From Treponema sp. (GTDB taxonomy: Bacteria; Spirochaetota; Spirochaetia; Treponematales; Breznakiellaceae): a DNA stretch of 13,444 bases. Where the stretch lies: contig JAISSG010000097.1 of the NCBI GenBank assembly GCA_031273185.1, positions 1-13,444 on the forward strand. Direction: 5' to 3'. Each line of letters opens with the position of its first letter. The first letter of the stretch is position 1. The notes beneath the pieces are model-generated. The model was not told the origin of the DNA. It ran no database searches and saw nothing but the letters and a program-made list of their open reading frames with translations. This document shows, piece by piece, positions 6,254 through 12,370 of this stretch. A program made the position numbers and the translations under genes.

Positions 6254-7606
6254 ATGGATATGTCATCAGGTTTTAACAAGCATCGCTTTATCAAGCGTTG
6301 CTTTTATTTTCTCTGGGCTGTCGTGATGTTGTTGCCAGCAACATATCTCTCTGCACAGCATGGCGACCAGCCCCGGATCACGGTACAGGGCACGCCCAAT
6401 CGCCCCGTTGCAGGATCGGCGTGGACGCTGACCCTGCTTGTCGCCCATAGCGAGCCAAACGAGGTGGAAGTGCTTGTGCCGCATTTTACCGACGCGATCT
6501 TTCTTGAACAGATCCTTAAAGGGCCGCGCCTGAAAAACTCTGCCACCGGCCAGACCTATGCCGGCTACCCCCAGCAATCCGAGGAAGCGGCGTTTGAACG
6601 CTGGACGGCAATCGAGTACCGCTTTACGCTGATCAGCGCGGGTGCCGTCAGTTTCGACGCATTTACCGTCGTCACCCCCCGATGGCAGGAAAGCACCGCC
6701 CCGTTCAGCCTCTGGGTGCAACAGTCGCCGGACATCGCCGATACGCGGCACTACCGGCTTGCATGGGAACAACTGCCGCCAGTCCTGCAAACCGGCGAAA
6801 GCGCCGTCTTTAGCCTGCGTGTCAGCAGATGGGACTCAGCATCGGCGCTCCCCGAAGCGCAGATGTTCCTGCCGCCCGTGCCGCAGGGATGCATCCTCGA
6901 AGCCCTCCCCGTGGCAGACGAGGAACGACAAAAAGGCATTGCGCTGAGGCTGCGGGTGATCCCCCTTGAGGCGACCCCCTTTGCCCTGGGGCGGCGGCAA
7001 ATTTCGCATAACGGATCGGTTTTTGAAATACCTGCCCTGCGTATACCGGTAAGCGCGGCGAAGCGGGTAGCGCCTAACGCCCCGGCAAACCCGGCTGAGA
7101 CAGCACAGGCGCACAGCAGCCATCCCCCGCCCTTCCCTTCCCTTCAGGTTCTGGCGGAAGGCAATTCCCGCCTGTACCAAAGACACCGGGCGGAATGCGA
7201 GGCCATTTACAACACGGCGAAGGGTCTATGGGAACGGGGAGAGTTTGCCGCAGCCCTGGCAACGCTCAGGCAGAACGAGCGGGATCATAGGGCGGGCAGC
7301 ACATTCACCGCCGTCCGGCGGGAGGCGGAGCGAAGCATCAGCCTTACCGGGACCAGCGACGAGAAGCGGCAGAATCTGCTGTCCTTTCTGGGAGGGAATT
7401 CCCGCTCCGCAGTGCTGAGGGAAACAGCCGTCTACCTCATCCCCGATCCGGCGGGGGAGCCCATCGGCAGGTTCGGCGAAGGGCAGCCAGTGCTGGTCTC
7501 GCCCGGCACGCCAACGGGGCGGGGCGAACGCTGGCTGAGGGTTACCGCCAACGACTCCAGCGGCATCTCCGGCTGGGTGCCGGAAGAGCGGATTATTTTT
7601 TTCTAG
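6254..7606 (+). CDS. batD: BatD-like exported protein with C-terminal SH3-like segment
   Basis: A 450-residue exported protein at the BatD position (Borrelia BB0170). The N-terminus has a basic stretch (KHRFIKR), a hydrophobic core and a likely signal-peptidase site LSA-Q near 34. Residues about 40-290 read as repeated beta domains, with phrases such as ITVQGTPNRPVAG and LQTGESAVFSLRVSR typical of BatD. Residues about 325-365 look helical and TPR-like (ECEAIYNTAKGLWERGEFAAALATL in two turns). The last 60 residues resemble a bacterial SH3 domain (ETAVYLIPDPAGEPIGRF, then WLRVTANDSSGISGWVPEE), often a peptidoglycan- or peptide-binding module. No second membrane helix is evident, so it is probably free or lightly anchored in the periplasm. 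It begins 2 bp after batC with only a weak ribosome site, consistent with coupling. Confidence 0.85.
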   Translation: MDMSSGFNKHRFIKRCFYFLWAVVMLLPATYLSAQHGDQPRITVQGTPNRPVAGSAWTLTLLVAHSEPNEVEVLVPHFTDAIFLEQILKGPRLKNSATGQTYAGYPQQSEEAAFERWTAIEYRFTLISAGAVSFDAFTVVTPRWQESTAPFSLWVQQSPDIADTRHYRLAWEQLPPVLQTGESAVFSLRVSRWDSASALPEAQMFLPPVPQGCILEALPVADEERQKGIALRLRVIPLEATPFALGRRQISHNGSVFEIPALRIPVSAAKRVAPNAPANPAETAQAHSSHPPPFPSLQVLAEGNSRLYQRHRAECEAIYNTAKGLWERGEFAAALATLRQNERDHRAGSTFTAVRREAERSISLTGTSDEKRQNLLSFLGGNSRSAVLRETAVYLIPDPAGEPIGRFGEGQPVLVSPGTPTGRGERWLRVTANDSSGISGWVPEERIIFF

Positions 7607-7614
7607 GAGCCAAC

Positions 7615-8127
7615 ATGGATTTCGGGGACATTCTGAACAAATGGGAAAAACAGCGTCCCGGCATTGCCAAAGGCGGCAGCGCAGATGACACCGCAGGTGC
7701 CGGCCCTTCCGGGGATCCTTCCCCTGGGAAAAAAACCAACCCGATGGACGCATGGCTGCGAACCACCGAAGTTTACGACAAGGACGCGGCAGACTCGGGA
7801 AGGCAGCACAGCGCGCAGGAAAAGCGAAGGCGGCTGAGAAACAAAAAGCCCGAGGCGCAGTTGGACATACACGGCCAGACCCGCGACGAGGCATGGCTTT
7901 CACTTGAAACATTTTTCGCCGAGGCAAGGGGAAAGGGGCTTGAAAAAATTCTCCTCATCCACGGGAAGGGGAACCACTCGACCGGCGAGGCGGTGCTCAA
8001 GCGCACGGTGATGGAGTTCATCGAGCGATGCCCATACGCGGGGGAAAGCGGCAGGGGAAAGGCCTCGGCGGGGGGCGAGGGCGCTACGTGGGTACTGCTG
8101 AAGGAAACCGAAAAAAGGGAAAGCTAG
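7615..8127 (+). CDS. Smr-domain protein
   Basis: A 170-residue cytoplasmic protein with an Smr domain in its C-terminal half. LDIHG lies at 83-87, [11 protein letters not shown] at 115-125 and GATWVLL at 156-162, the three conserved strands of Smr nucleases (related to the MutS2 C-terminus). The first 80 residues are low-complexity and charged, with a Lys/Arg-rich stretch ([10 protein letters not shown]) just before the domain. Stand-alone Smr proteins are generally endonucleases of nucleic acids, some acting on ribosome-bound mRNA. A link to the Bat proteins is not known to me and may be only operonic. AGGAG (7605-7609) overlaps the batD stop and lies 5 nt before the ATG, so the gene is the last member of the operon. 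Its stop overlaps that of infA. Confidence 0.9.
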   Translation: MDFGDILNKWEKQRPGIAKGGSADDTAGAGPSGDPSPGKKTNPMDAWLRTTEVYDKDAADSGRQHSAQEKRRRLRNKKPEAQLDIHGQTRDEAWLSLETFFAEARGKGLEKILLIHGKGNHSTGEAVLKRTVMEFIERCPYAGESGRGKASAGGEGATWVLLKETEKRES

Positions 8128-8348
8128 CGCTCGCGGTAAATGATCCTGCCGCGGCTTAAATCGTAGGGGGATAGCGCGACCTTGACCCGGTCGCCGGGGA
8201 CAATGCGGATGTAGTGCTTGCGCATCTTGCCGGAAAGGTGCGCCAGTATCAGATGCCCGTTTTGGTTGTCCAGTTCCACCCTGAACATGGTATTGGGAAG
8301 GGCCTCACGGACAACCCCTTCAACTTCTATCGCTTCTTCCTTTGCCAC
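8124..8348 (-). CDS. infA: Translation initiation factor IF-1
   Basis: A 74-residue single S1/OB-fold protein that binds the A site of the 30S subunit during initiation with IF-2 and IF-3. The sequence is unmistakable: [21 protein letters not shown], then [41 protein letters not shown] and RGRIIYRER. It is about two residues longer than the usual 72. The start is GTG with AAGGAG (8359-8354) 5 nt upstream. It stands alone, away from the ribosomal protein operon where infA often lies. It is convergent with the Smr gene, and the two stops share the palindrome CTAG (8124-8127). A clear promoter lies directly upstream. Confidence 0.97.
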   Translation of the reverse strand: MAKEEAIEVEGVVREALPNTMFRVELDNQNGHLILAHLSGKMRKHYIRIVPGDRVKVALSPYDLSRGRIIYRER

Positions 8349-8364
8349 AGATACTCCTTGCTTT

Positions 8365-8393
8365 ATGGTATCGGTTAGGGTGATTTATGTCAA
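8365..8393 (-). promoter_or_regulatory. infA promoter
   Basis: Read leftward, a perfect -35 TTGACA (8393-8388) is followed by 17 bp and TACCAT (8370-8365), a 4/6 -10 match. Transcription would begin near 8358, so the leader would be only about 10 nt and would start within the AAGGAG ribosome site. Confidence 0.6.
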
Positions 8394-8402
8394 ATGGGGA
8401 TT

Positions 8403-8460
8403 GCCTCAAAATTAATCCTATCCAAAAAGGGGGCCTTTCGGCCAGGTTTTCTTTTGAGGC
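8403..8460. terminator. Nested inverted repeat, possible bidirectional terminator
   Basis: A perfect 9-bp outer repeat, GCCTCAAAA (8403-8411) with TTTTGAGGC (8452-8460), encloses a short hairpin GGCC-TTTC-GGCC (8432-8443). The hairpin is flanked by an A5 tract on its left, which is T5 when read leftward, and T-rich DNA on its right. It would end leftward transcription of the nucleotidyltransferase relic before the infA promoter. The inner stem is only 4 bp, so termination strength is doubtful. Confidence 0.4.
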
Positions 8461-8495
8461 TTTATAACATATCGGCAGTTTCAGTAACAAGGGAT

Positions 8496-8747
8496 TTATT
8501 CATAGAGCAACTTTCCCTTGGTTATAATTGTATTTTTAATTCCATCCGAATTTGCAATATCATAAAATTGTTTCTCTGTGTACACCAATACATCGGCAGG
8601 GATAATTTCATTATCGAATAAACCCAACGCTATTTTTAAATTTATATTTGTTCTTGATCTGATAAGCTTATTCCCGATAATAACGCACAGGTCAATATCG
8701 CTTTTTTTTGTCGGCCTTCCGTAGGCGTATGAACCAAAGGGGCAACG
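8496..8747 (-). pseudogene. Truncated MNT-type nucleotidyltransferase relic
   Basis: This frame has no start codon. An in-frame TAG at 8750-8748 is followed by 83 open codons. The start of that stretch is an excellent nucleotidyltransferase active site: FGSYAYG, then RPTKKSDIDL, matching the GSxxxGxxxxxSDxDL pattern of small MNT/KNT-type domains, often the antitoxin partner of HepT toxins. The following IIPADVLVYTEKQFYDIA is the usual third-aspartate region. The roughly 25 N-terminal residues of the family are missing in this frame. A different frame upstream (RLRLKDSVAP) would join it if a single T were restored near 8738, so a frameshift plus truncation is likely. No HepT-like gene follows. 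The DNA is AT-rich compared with its neighbours, consistent with decayed acquired DNA. Confidence 0.7.
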
Positions 8748-8765
8748 CTATCTTTCAATCGCAAC

Positions 8766-9407
8766 CTAAAACGCGAACTCGTACAGCCTTTGCAGTATGC
8801 CGGCGATTTTTCCGCTGTACAGCCTATCCGCCGCCCAGGTTCCGGCAAGGCCGTATATCGTGGGGGAAGAGCCGAGCCTTACGTAGCGGTAGCGGGGATC
8901 GACCAGTTTTTTGTTCAGCGGCTCGTCGCTGGCATAGGCCTTGAGGTGCTGAATGTGGGCGCGGACCCCGGTACGGGGGTCGGGGAAGACATGGCCGGGC
9001 TGCCCGGGGCCTATCGCGCCCAGGCCGCAGAAATTGTTCATGCCGGGGGTGACAAGCCCGCCGTAGCGGAGAAAGCCGGTTTCCAGGCACATTTGCGCGA
9101 AAGCAACGTCGTGATTCACGCCTTCGGCGGCGGCCTCCTCAATATACATGACGGAAAGGCCCTCAACAAAATTGGCGTGGGCCACGGGGTTGTTCCACAG
9201 GAAGAAAGCCGCGAGCTTTTCCACGGATACCAGCCCCATCCCCAGGATATTTTCCGGCGGCCTCGGTTTTTCCGGCTTTTCGGGCCTTTCGGGTATTATT
9301 TCCGGCAAGGGCGGCGAAAAATCGGCCTTTTCGCTCGGGCTTGTGGCACAGGAAACCAAGAAAAGGACGGCGCAGGCCGCAGCAAGCACGGAAAAATATT
9401 TCTGCAT
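8766..9407 (-). CDS. Glucosaminidase-domain lipoprotein (FlgJ/Bax-like)
   Basis: A 213-residue lipoprotein expected to act on peptidoglycan from a membrane anchor. The signal peptide ends in lipobox LVSC (Cys20). A Pro/Glu-rich linker at about 30-52 (IPERPEKPEKPRPPE) precedes an N-acetylglucosaminidase-like domain. The probable catalytic glutamate is Glu109 in QMCLETGFLRYGG, with the family phrase NNFCGLGAIG and a conserved end TWAADRLYSGKI. The ATG at 9407 gives the proper lipoprotein signal, but no convincing ribosome site precedes it. It is divergent from the first FKBP gene across only about 53 bp. The nucleotidyltransferase relic begins 15 bp beyond its stop on the same strand, suggesting decayed DNA was inserted next to it. 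Confidence 0.88.
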   Translation of the reverse strand: MQKYFSVLAAACAVLFLVSCATSPSEKADFSPPLPEIIPERPEKPEKPRPPENILGMGLVSVEKLAAFFLWNNPVAHANFVEGLSVMYIEEAAAEGVNHDVAFAQMCLETGFLRYGGLVTPGMNNFCGLGAIGPGQPGHVFPDPRTGVRAHIQHLKAYASDEPLNKKLVDPRYRYVRLGSSPTIYGLAGTWAADRLYSGKIAGILQRLYEFAF

Positions 9408-9460
9408 ATATTAGGTATATCGGGGTATCCATAACTCAAATTAAGAGGTATGCTGTATGT

Positions 9461-10165
9461 ATGAGACATATTTTTTCGATAGTTATGATCGCAAGTGTGG
9501 TTTGCGCGGGCTTTTTGGGTTGCAATGCGGATAGCAAAACCAAATCTTCCTCGTCCGAGGAAGAAAACATTAGCAAAGAAAACAGCTATGTCATGGGGAT
9601 GACCATAGGGACAAACCTTATGAACGACAAGCTTATCCCCAACATGGATGAATTTTTCCAGGGAATAAGGGATGTCCTCAGCGGCGCCAAAACCCGCTAC
9701 ACCGAGGAAGACGCGTCGATGATCCTTCAGCAGATGTTCATGCAACAGGCCGAGCAACGCTCCGACGAAAACAGGCAAGGAGAGATCGAGTTTCTCGCGG
9801 AAAACAGCAGAAAGCCCAATATTGTCATTACCGGCAGCGGCCTGCAGTACGAAGTCATCATTGAGGGAACCGGCCCAAAACCGAATCCTGACAGCCTGGT
9901 AAGGGTGCATTACGAGGGCGCCCTTACCAACGGAACTGTCTTTGACAGTTCCTATTCCAGAGGGGAACCGGCAGAATTCCACCTTGGGGGGGTGATTCCC
10001 GGCTGGACCGAGGGACTTCAGCTTATGAGCGTCGGCTCAAAGTACCGTCTTTTCGTGCCGTCGGATCTGGGCTACGGCCCCATGGGCGCGGGACAGCAAA
10101 TTCCCCCCTACTCGACGCTGGTGTTTGAAGTAGAACTATTAGATATTATTCAACAGGGAGGCTGA
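9461..10165 (+). CDS. FKBP-type peptidyl-prolyl isomerase, lipoprotein (first of tandem pair)
   Basis: A 234-residue envelope prolyl isomerase of the Mip/FkpA type. The signal peptide ends GFLGC (Cys21), so it is a lipoprotein. A Ser/Lys/Glu-rich linker follows. Residues about 40-115 form the helical dimerisation domain (FKBP N-terminal type: SYVMGMTIGTNLM). Residues about 140-232 form the FKBP catalytic domain with VRVHYEGALTNGTVFDSSY, VIPGWTEGLQLM and LGYGPMGAGQQIPP. These retain the usual Tyr, Phe-Asp, Val-Ile and Trp pocket residues. The frame extends upstream, but ATG 9461 is the first codon giving a signal peptide; AAGAGG lies 12 nt before it, slightly far. The second FKBP gene follows after 2 bp, so they form an operon. 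Likely role: folding of periplasmic or outer-membrane proteins. Confidence 0.93.
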   Translation: MRHIFSIVMIASVVCAGFLGCNADSKTKSSSSEEENISKENSYVMGMTIGTNLMNDKLIPNMDEFFQGIRDVLSGAKTRYTEEDASMILQQMFMQQAEQRSDENRQGEIEFLAENSRKPNIVITGSGLQYEVIIEGTGPKPNPDSLVRVHYEGALTNGTVFDSSYSRGEPAEFHLGGVIPGWTEGLQLMSVGSKYRLFVPSDLGYGPMGAGQQIPPYSTLVFEVELLDIIQQGG

Positions 10166-10167
10166 CC

Positions 10168-10848
10168 ATGAAACGTTGGTTAATAGCCGGGTGCTTATTC
10201 CTGGCGGCGCTGGTGGTTCATGCGAGGGCAATACAGGAAGAACTGGAACTGGCCGGGGAACAGGCTCGCATAAGCTATGCGTTTGGCATGGTGGTGGGGA
10301 ACGACCTTCAGCAGGCCGGGGTGAATATTGACTACACCGCGTTTGTCGAGGGGCTCAAAGCGGCGATGGAGCGGGGGTATACCCAACTGGGCAGCGAAGA
10401 GGCTTTTGGGCTGGTGCAGGATGCTTTTGAAATCGCCATGATGCGGCAGTCCATGGAAATGAGGGAGAAGGAAATGGCGTTCCTCGCGGAAAACGCCACC
10501 CTTGACGGCGTGAGCGTCACCGAAAGCGGGCTGCAATACATAGTACTGCAGGAGGGAAGCGGCCCCAAGCCAAAGGCCAACGACACGGTCATCGTGCATT
10601 ACGAGGGGGCGCTTACCAATGGCAAGGTTTTTGACAGCTCGTACCAGAAAAACCAGCCGGAGGAAATTCCGCTGGACCAGGTGATCCCCGGCTGGACGGA
10701 GGGCATCCAACTGATGAACGTGGGCAGCACCTACCTCATCTATATCCCTTCAAGCCTTGCTTACGGGGAGCGCGGCGCGGGCCAGATCATCCCGCCTTTT
10801 TCAACCCTGATCTTCTCGATCGAGCTTCTCGGCATCGTCAGCGAATAG
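10168..10848 (+). CDS. FKBP-type peptidyl-prolyl isomerase (second of tandem pair)
   Basis: A 226-residue paralogue of the gene before it, with the same helical N-terminal domain (ISYAFGMVVGNDLQQAG) and FKBP catalytic domain (VIVHYEGALTNGKVFDSSY, VIPGWTEGIQLMNVGS, LAYGERGAGQIIPPFSTL). Unlike the first copy its signal peptide has no lipobox cysteine at the cleavage region (LAALVVHARA-I near residue 22), so it is probably soluble in the periplasm. GGGAGG lies about 8 nt before the ATG and overlaps the end of the first gene. The catalytic halves are clearly more alike than the N-terminal halves, consistent with an old duplication. The gene overlaps the convergent Hpt gene by 11 bp. Confidence 0.93.
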   Translation: MKRWLIAGCLFLAALVVHARAIQEELELAGEQARISYAFGMVVGNDLQQAGVNIDYTAFVEGLKAAMERGYTQLGSEEAFGLVQDAFEIAMMRQSMEMREKEMAFLAENATLDGVSVTESGLQYIVLQEGSGPKPKANDTVIVHYEGALTNGKVFDSSYQKNQPEEIPLDQVIPGWTEGIQLMNVGSTYLIYIPSSLAYGERGAGQIIPPFSTLIFSIELLGIVSE

Positions 10849-11224
10849 GCTCTTCGGGCGGGGCTTGCAGGAACGAGTCAAGCCCGGCGATGAGCTTTTC
10901 CGCGGCCTCGACAAGCGCGCTGTTGTTGGCTTTAATAAAGGCCATGTCCTTTCGCCTGGCTGCCCCTTCAAGCGCTTCCGCCATGTCGCCAAGGTGCCCG
11001 GCGCCAATGCCCGCGCATGTCCCCTTGAGGCTATGCACCGCAATGCGGTATAAATCAAGCTCCTTATCCTCGTTGCCAGTTTCTAAAAATGTTTTGGCGA
11101 TTTTGATATGGCCCGGAGCGTGGGTCGCAAATGTTCTCAGCACCAAAAGGTACGATTCCCTGTTGCCCTCAAAATGGGCAAGACCGGCGGCGACATTGAG
11201 TCCGGGGATTTGCAGCATGTCCAT
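10838..11224 (-). CDS. Hpt (histidine phosphotransfer) domain protein
   Basis: A 128-residue single-domain Hpt protein. The phosphorylatable histidine is His64 in AVHSLKGTCAGIGA, the standard HxxKG helix, and the rest is a four-helix bundle without signal or membrane segment. It should accept phosphate from a receiver domain and pass it to a response regulator. The first residues MDMLQIPGLNVAAGLAHFEG are the usual entry to Hpt domains at the C-terminus of hybrid kinases. The ATG has no good ribosome site. It lies in the same frame as the upstream relic, only three sense codons after that relic's TAA. This suggests the domain was once the C-terminal end of one large hybrid kinase and is now either separately translated or dead. 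Confidence 0.8.
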   Translation of the reverse strand: MDMLQIPGLNVAAGLAHFEGNRESYLLVLRTFATHAPGHIKIAKTFLETGNEDKELDLYRIAVHSLKGTCAGIGAGHLGDMAEALEGAARRKDMAFIKANNSALVEAAEKLIAGLDSFLQAPPEEPIR

Positions 11225-11233
11225 AGCCGTCGC

Positions 11234-11605
11234 TTACCTTTCTTTGTCCCTGGCCCACTGGTTCAAAACCTGATCCAGCCTGATTATATCGATGGGCCTG
11301 GGCAGGAAAGCCTGGAAACCGTTCCGATGGTAATCCGATCTGGTGCCTTCTATGAACCCGTAGCGCAACAGGCGCGATGCAGCGATTTCCTCAAGGGGGC
11401 GGCTGTCCGCCAGGCGATAGCATTTCAGCACGCGCCCGGCAATGCCCCTGATTTCGCCGCCGGTTACGCCGGGAATCCCCCGAAACGACGCGTACCCTGG
11501 CGGCGCATCCACAGCCCCGGGCTTTGTGCAAGCAGAAGACCCTGCCGCCAGAAGCAAGGCGGCGACAACACGCAGCAAACACGGTATCGATTTGCGAGTG
11601 TGCAT
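11234..11605 (-). pseudogene. Internally deleted hybrid histidine kinase relic (signal peptide plus receiver-domain tail)
   Basis: A 123-residue ORF from ATG 11605. The N-terminus is a lipoprotein-type signal (LLRVVAALLLAAGSSAC). The next segment YASFRGIPGVTGGEI resembles, from memory and unverified, the beginning of the periplasmic sensor domain of treponemal hybrid kinases. The C-terminus NGFQAFLPRPIDIIRLDQVL then NQWARDKER is the end of a response-regulator receiver domain: the GxxxxLxKPID signature with Arg in place of Lys. Sensor, transmembrane, HisKA, HATPase and the phospho-accepting Asp are all absent. The Hpt ORF follows in frame after a single TAA. The simplest reading is a collapsed kinase gene that lost its middle. 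Promoter-like TTGAAA (11635-11630) and TATAAG (11612-11607) with 17-bp spacing end 1 nt before this ATG. It could also be a real small lipoprotein. Confidence 0.55.
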
Positions 11606-11846
11606 TCTTATAGTATAGATAATATCATCTTTCAAGCGGAAAAGCAAACGATAAAAACGTTACAAGCCGGGCGTGATGCCCCAAAATGAAGCCTGGCCGA
11701 AAGAATCGGCTGCATCAACCCAGCGGGAAGCAGCGGGGTATGGACCCCTCCTTCCAATCAATGCGGGCTACCCTGACGTCACAAACGGCCAGCGCAAACC
11801 CAACTTCTTCCGCTATCCTGTGGCTGGTACGCACCATGTTGCCAGG

Positions 11847-11883
11847 GGCAGAGCCTGTTGGCGCAGCCAGCGTTGGCTTTGCC
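11847..11883. repeat. Long hairpin, possible terminator
   Basis: GGCAGAGCC (11847-11855) pairs with GGCTTTGCC (11875-11883), giving nine base pairs with one G-U in RNA. The 19-nt loop contains a smaller TGGC/GCCA stem. A T5 run follows 18 nt later at 11902-11906, rather far for an intrinsic terminator. No gene clearly ends just before it. Confidence 0.3.
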
Positions 11884-11929
11884 TAATAACAGCTACAGGT
11901 CTTTTTATTTTCATTGAAATATAAGAATT

Positions 11930-12082
11930 TTATTCGATAAATAGATTTATCGCTGTTAGAATACTGAGATTGTTTATATTTGTTATCAGTAATTCTTCCA
12001 ATGTTGAATCAAAATTATCCTCAATAAAATACAGACAACGAAGTGTTGGCTTGATTGATCTACGCCCTGCCGGGCATTGCTT
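11930..12082 (-). pseudogene. Leftward coding relic, 50 codons, no start
   Basis: A frame bounded by TAA at 12085-12083 and TAA at 11932-11930 encodes 50 residues without any start codon. The peptide reads like a genuine protein C-terminus: SIKPTLRCLYFIEDNFDST, then LEELLITNINNLSILTAINL and FIE. It has alternating hydrophobic and acidic residues and AT-rich codons. I do not recognise the family. Small immunity- or antitoxin-like proteins often end this way, but that is only an impression. It most likely marks a decayed acquired gene. Confidence 0.35.
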
Positions 12083-12104
12083 TTAGCGCACGGGGGCACC
12101 AAGC

Positions 12105-12150
12105 GTATACTTTTGCATACTATCAATCATTAGCGTATGATTTTTTATAC
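12105..12150. promoter_or_regulatory. Two operator-like dyads GTAT-N8-ATAC, 30 bp apart
   Basis: GTAT-N8-ATAC occurs at 12105-12120 and again at 12135-12150, each preceded by AGC and with a T-run in the centre (AGCGTATACTTTTGCATAC and AGCGTATGATTTTTTATAC). Centres are exactly 30 bp apart, close to three helical turns, so both would face the same side of DNA. Dyads of this kind are common operators of XRE-type repressors, including antitoxins, but no such gene is present nearby. Confidence 0.4.
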
Positions 12151-12283
12151 AGTTAGCCGTGATATTGCCCTATCTAAAGCGGGTAAAAAATGAGGCGTTT
12201 TGGCACTGATTCGTTCCCGCTGCTACCAGCATAGGTAAATTATATCACTTTTTGGGAAAAAGCCAGCTATCCTGCCCGGCGTG

Positions 12284-12312
12284 TTGAAAAATTACCCAAG
12301 ATGCTGTATAAT
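12284..12312 (+). promoter_or_regulatory. Strong sigma-70-type promoter of the downstream lipoprotein gene
   Basis: TTGAAA (12284-12289), 17 bp, then a perfect TATAAT (12307-12312): 11 of 12 consensus bases with ideal spacing. Transcription should start near 12319, about 50 nt before the lipoprotein start codon. It is the best promoter in the window and suggests high expression. Confidence 0.85.
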
Positions 12313-12370
12313 ACCCGTGCATGAGTCAAAAAACACCATGCCACATTTCCAAAAAAAGGAGTAAATGACT

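Larger units (their letters stand above)
11648..12283. other. Gene-poor interval between kinase relic and lipoprotein gene
   Basis: No convincing intact gene is visible over these 636 bp. The left part (to about 11890) is GC-rich with short open frames on both strands, for example 11686-11886 forward, that match nothing I recognise and have no ribosome site. The right part is AT-rich and contains a leftward coding relic (11930-12082) and two dyads (12105-12150). A hairpin GGGGT-ATGG-ACCCC lies at 11735-11748. The interval looks like eroded DNA rather than a regulatory leader. Confidence 0.6.

Noticed and set aside
8642..8848. Leftward 68-codon frame starting within the glucosaminidase gene
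   Set aside because: Its first half is an out-of-frame reading of the lipoprotein gene and its second half is the wrong frame of the nucleotidyltransferase relic. It only helps to locate the probable frameshift.
11686..11886. Forward 66-codon frame, and the open frame opposite to it
   Set aside because: There is no ribosome site, no recognisable motif on either strand, and Ser/Ala/Pro-rich composition typical of non-coding GC-rich DNA. I leave it as unexplained.
12101..12150. Plasmid-type iterons
   Set aside because: Only two copies and no replication gene nearby; the dyad symmetry fits a repressor operator better.
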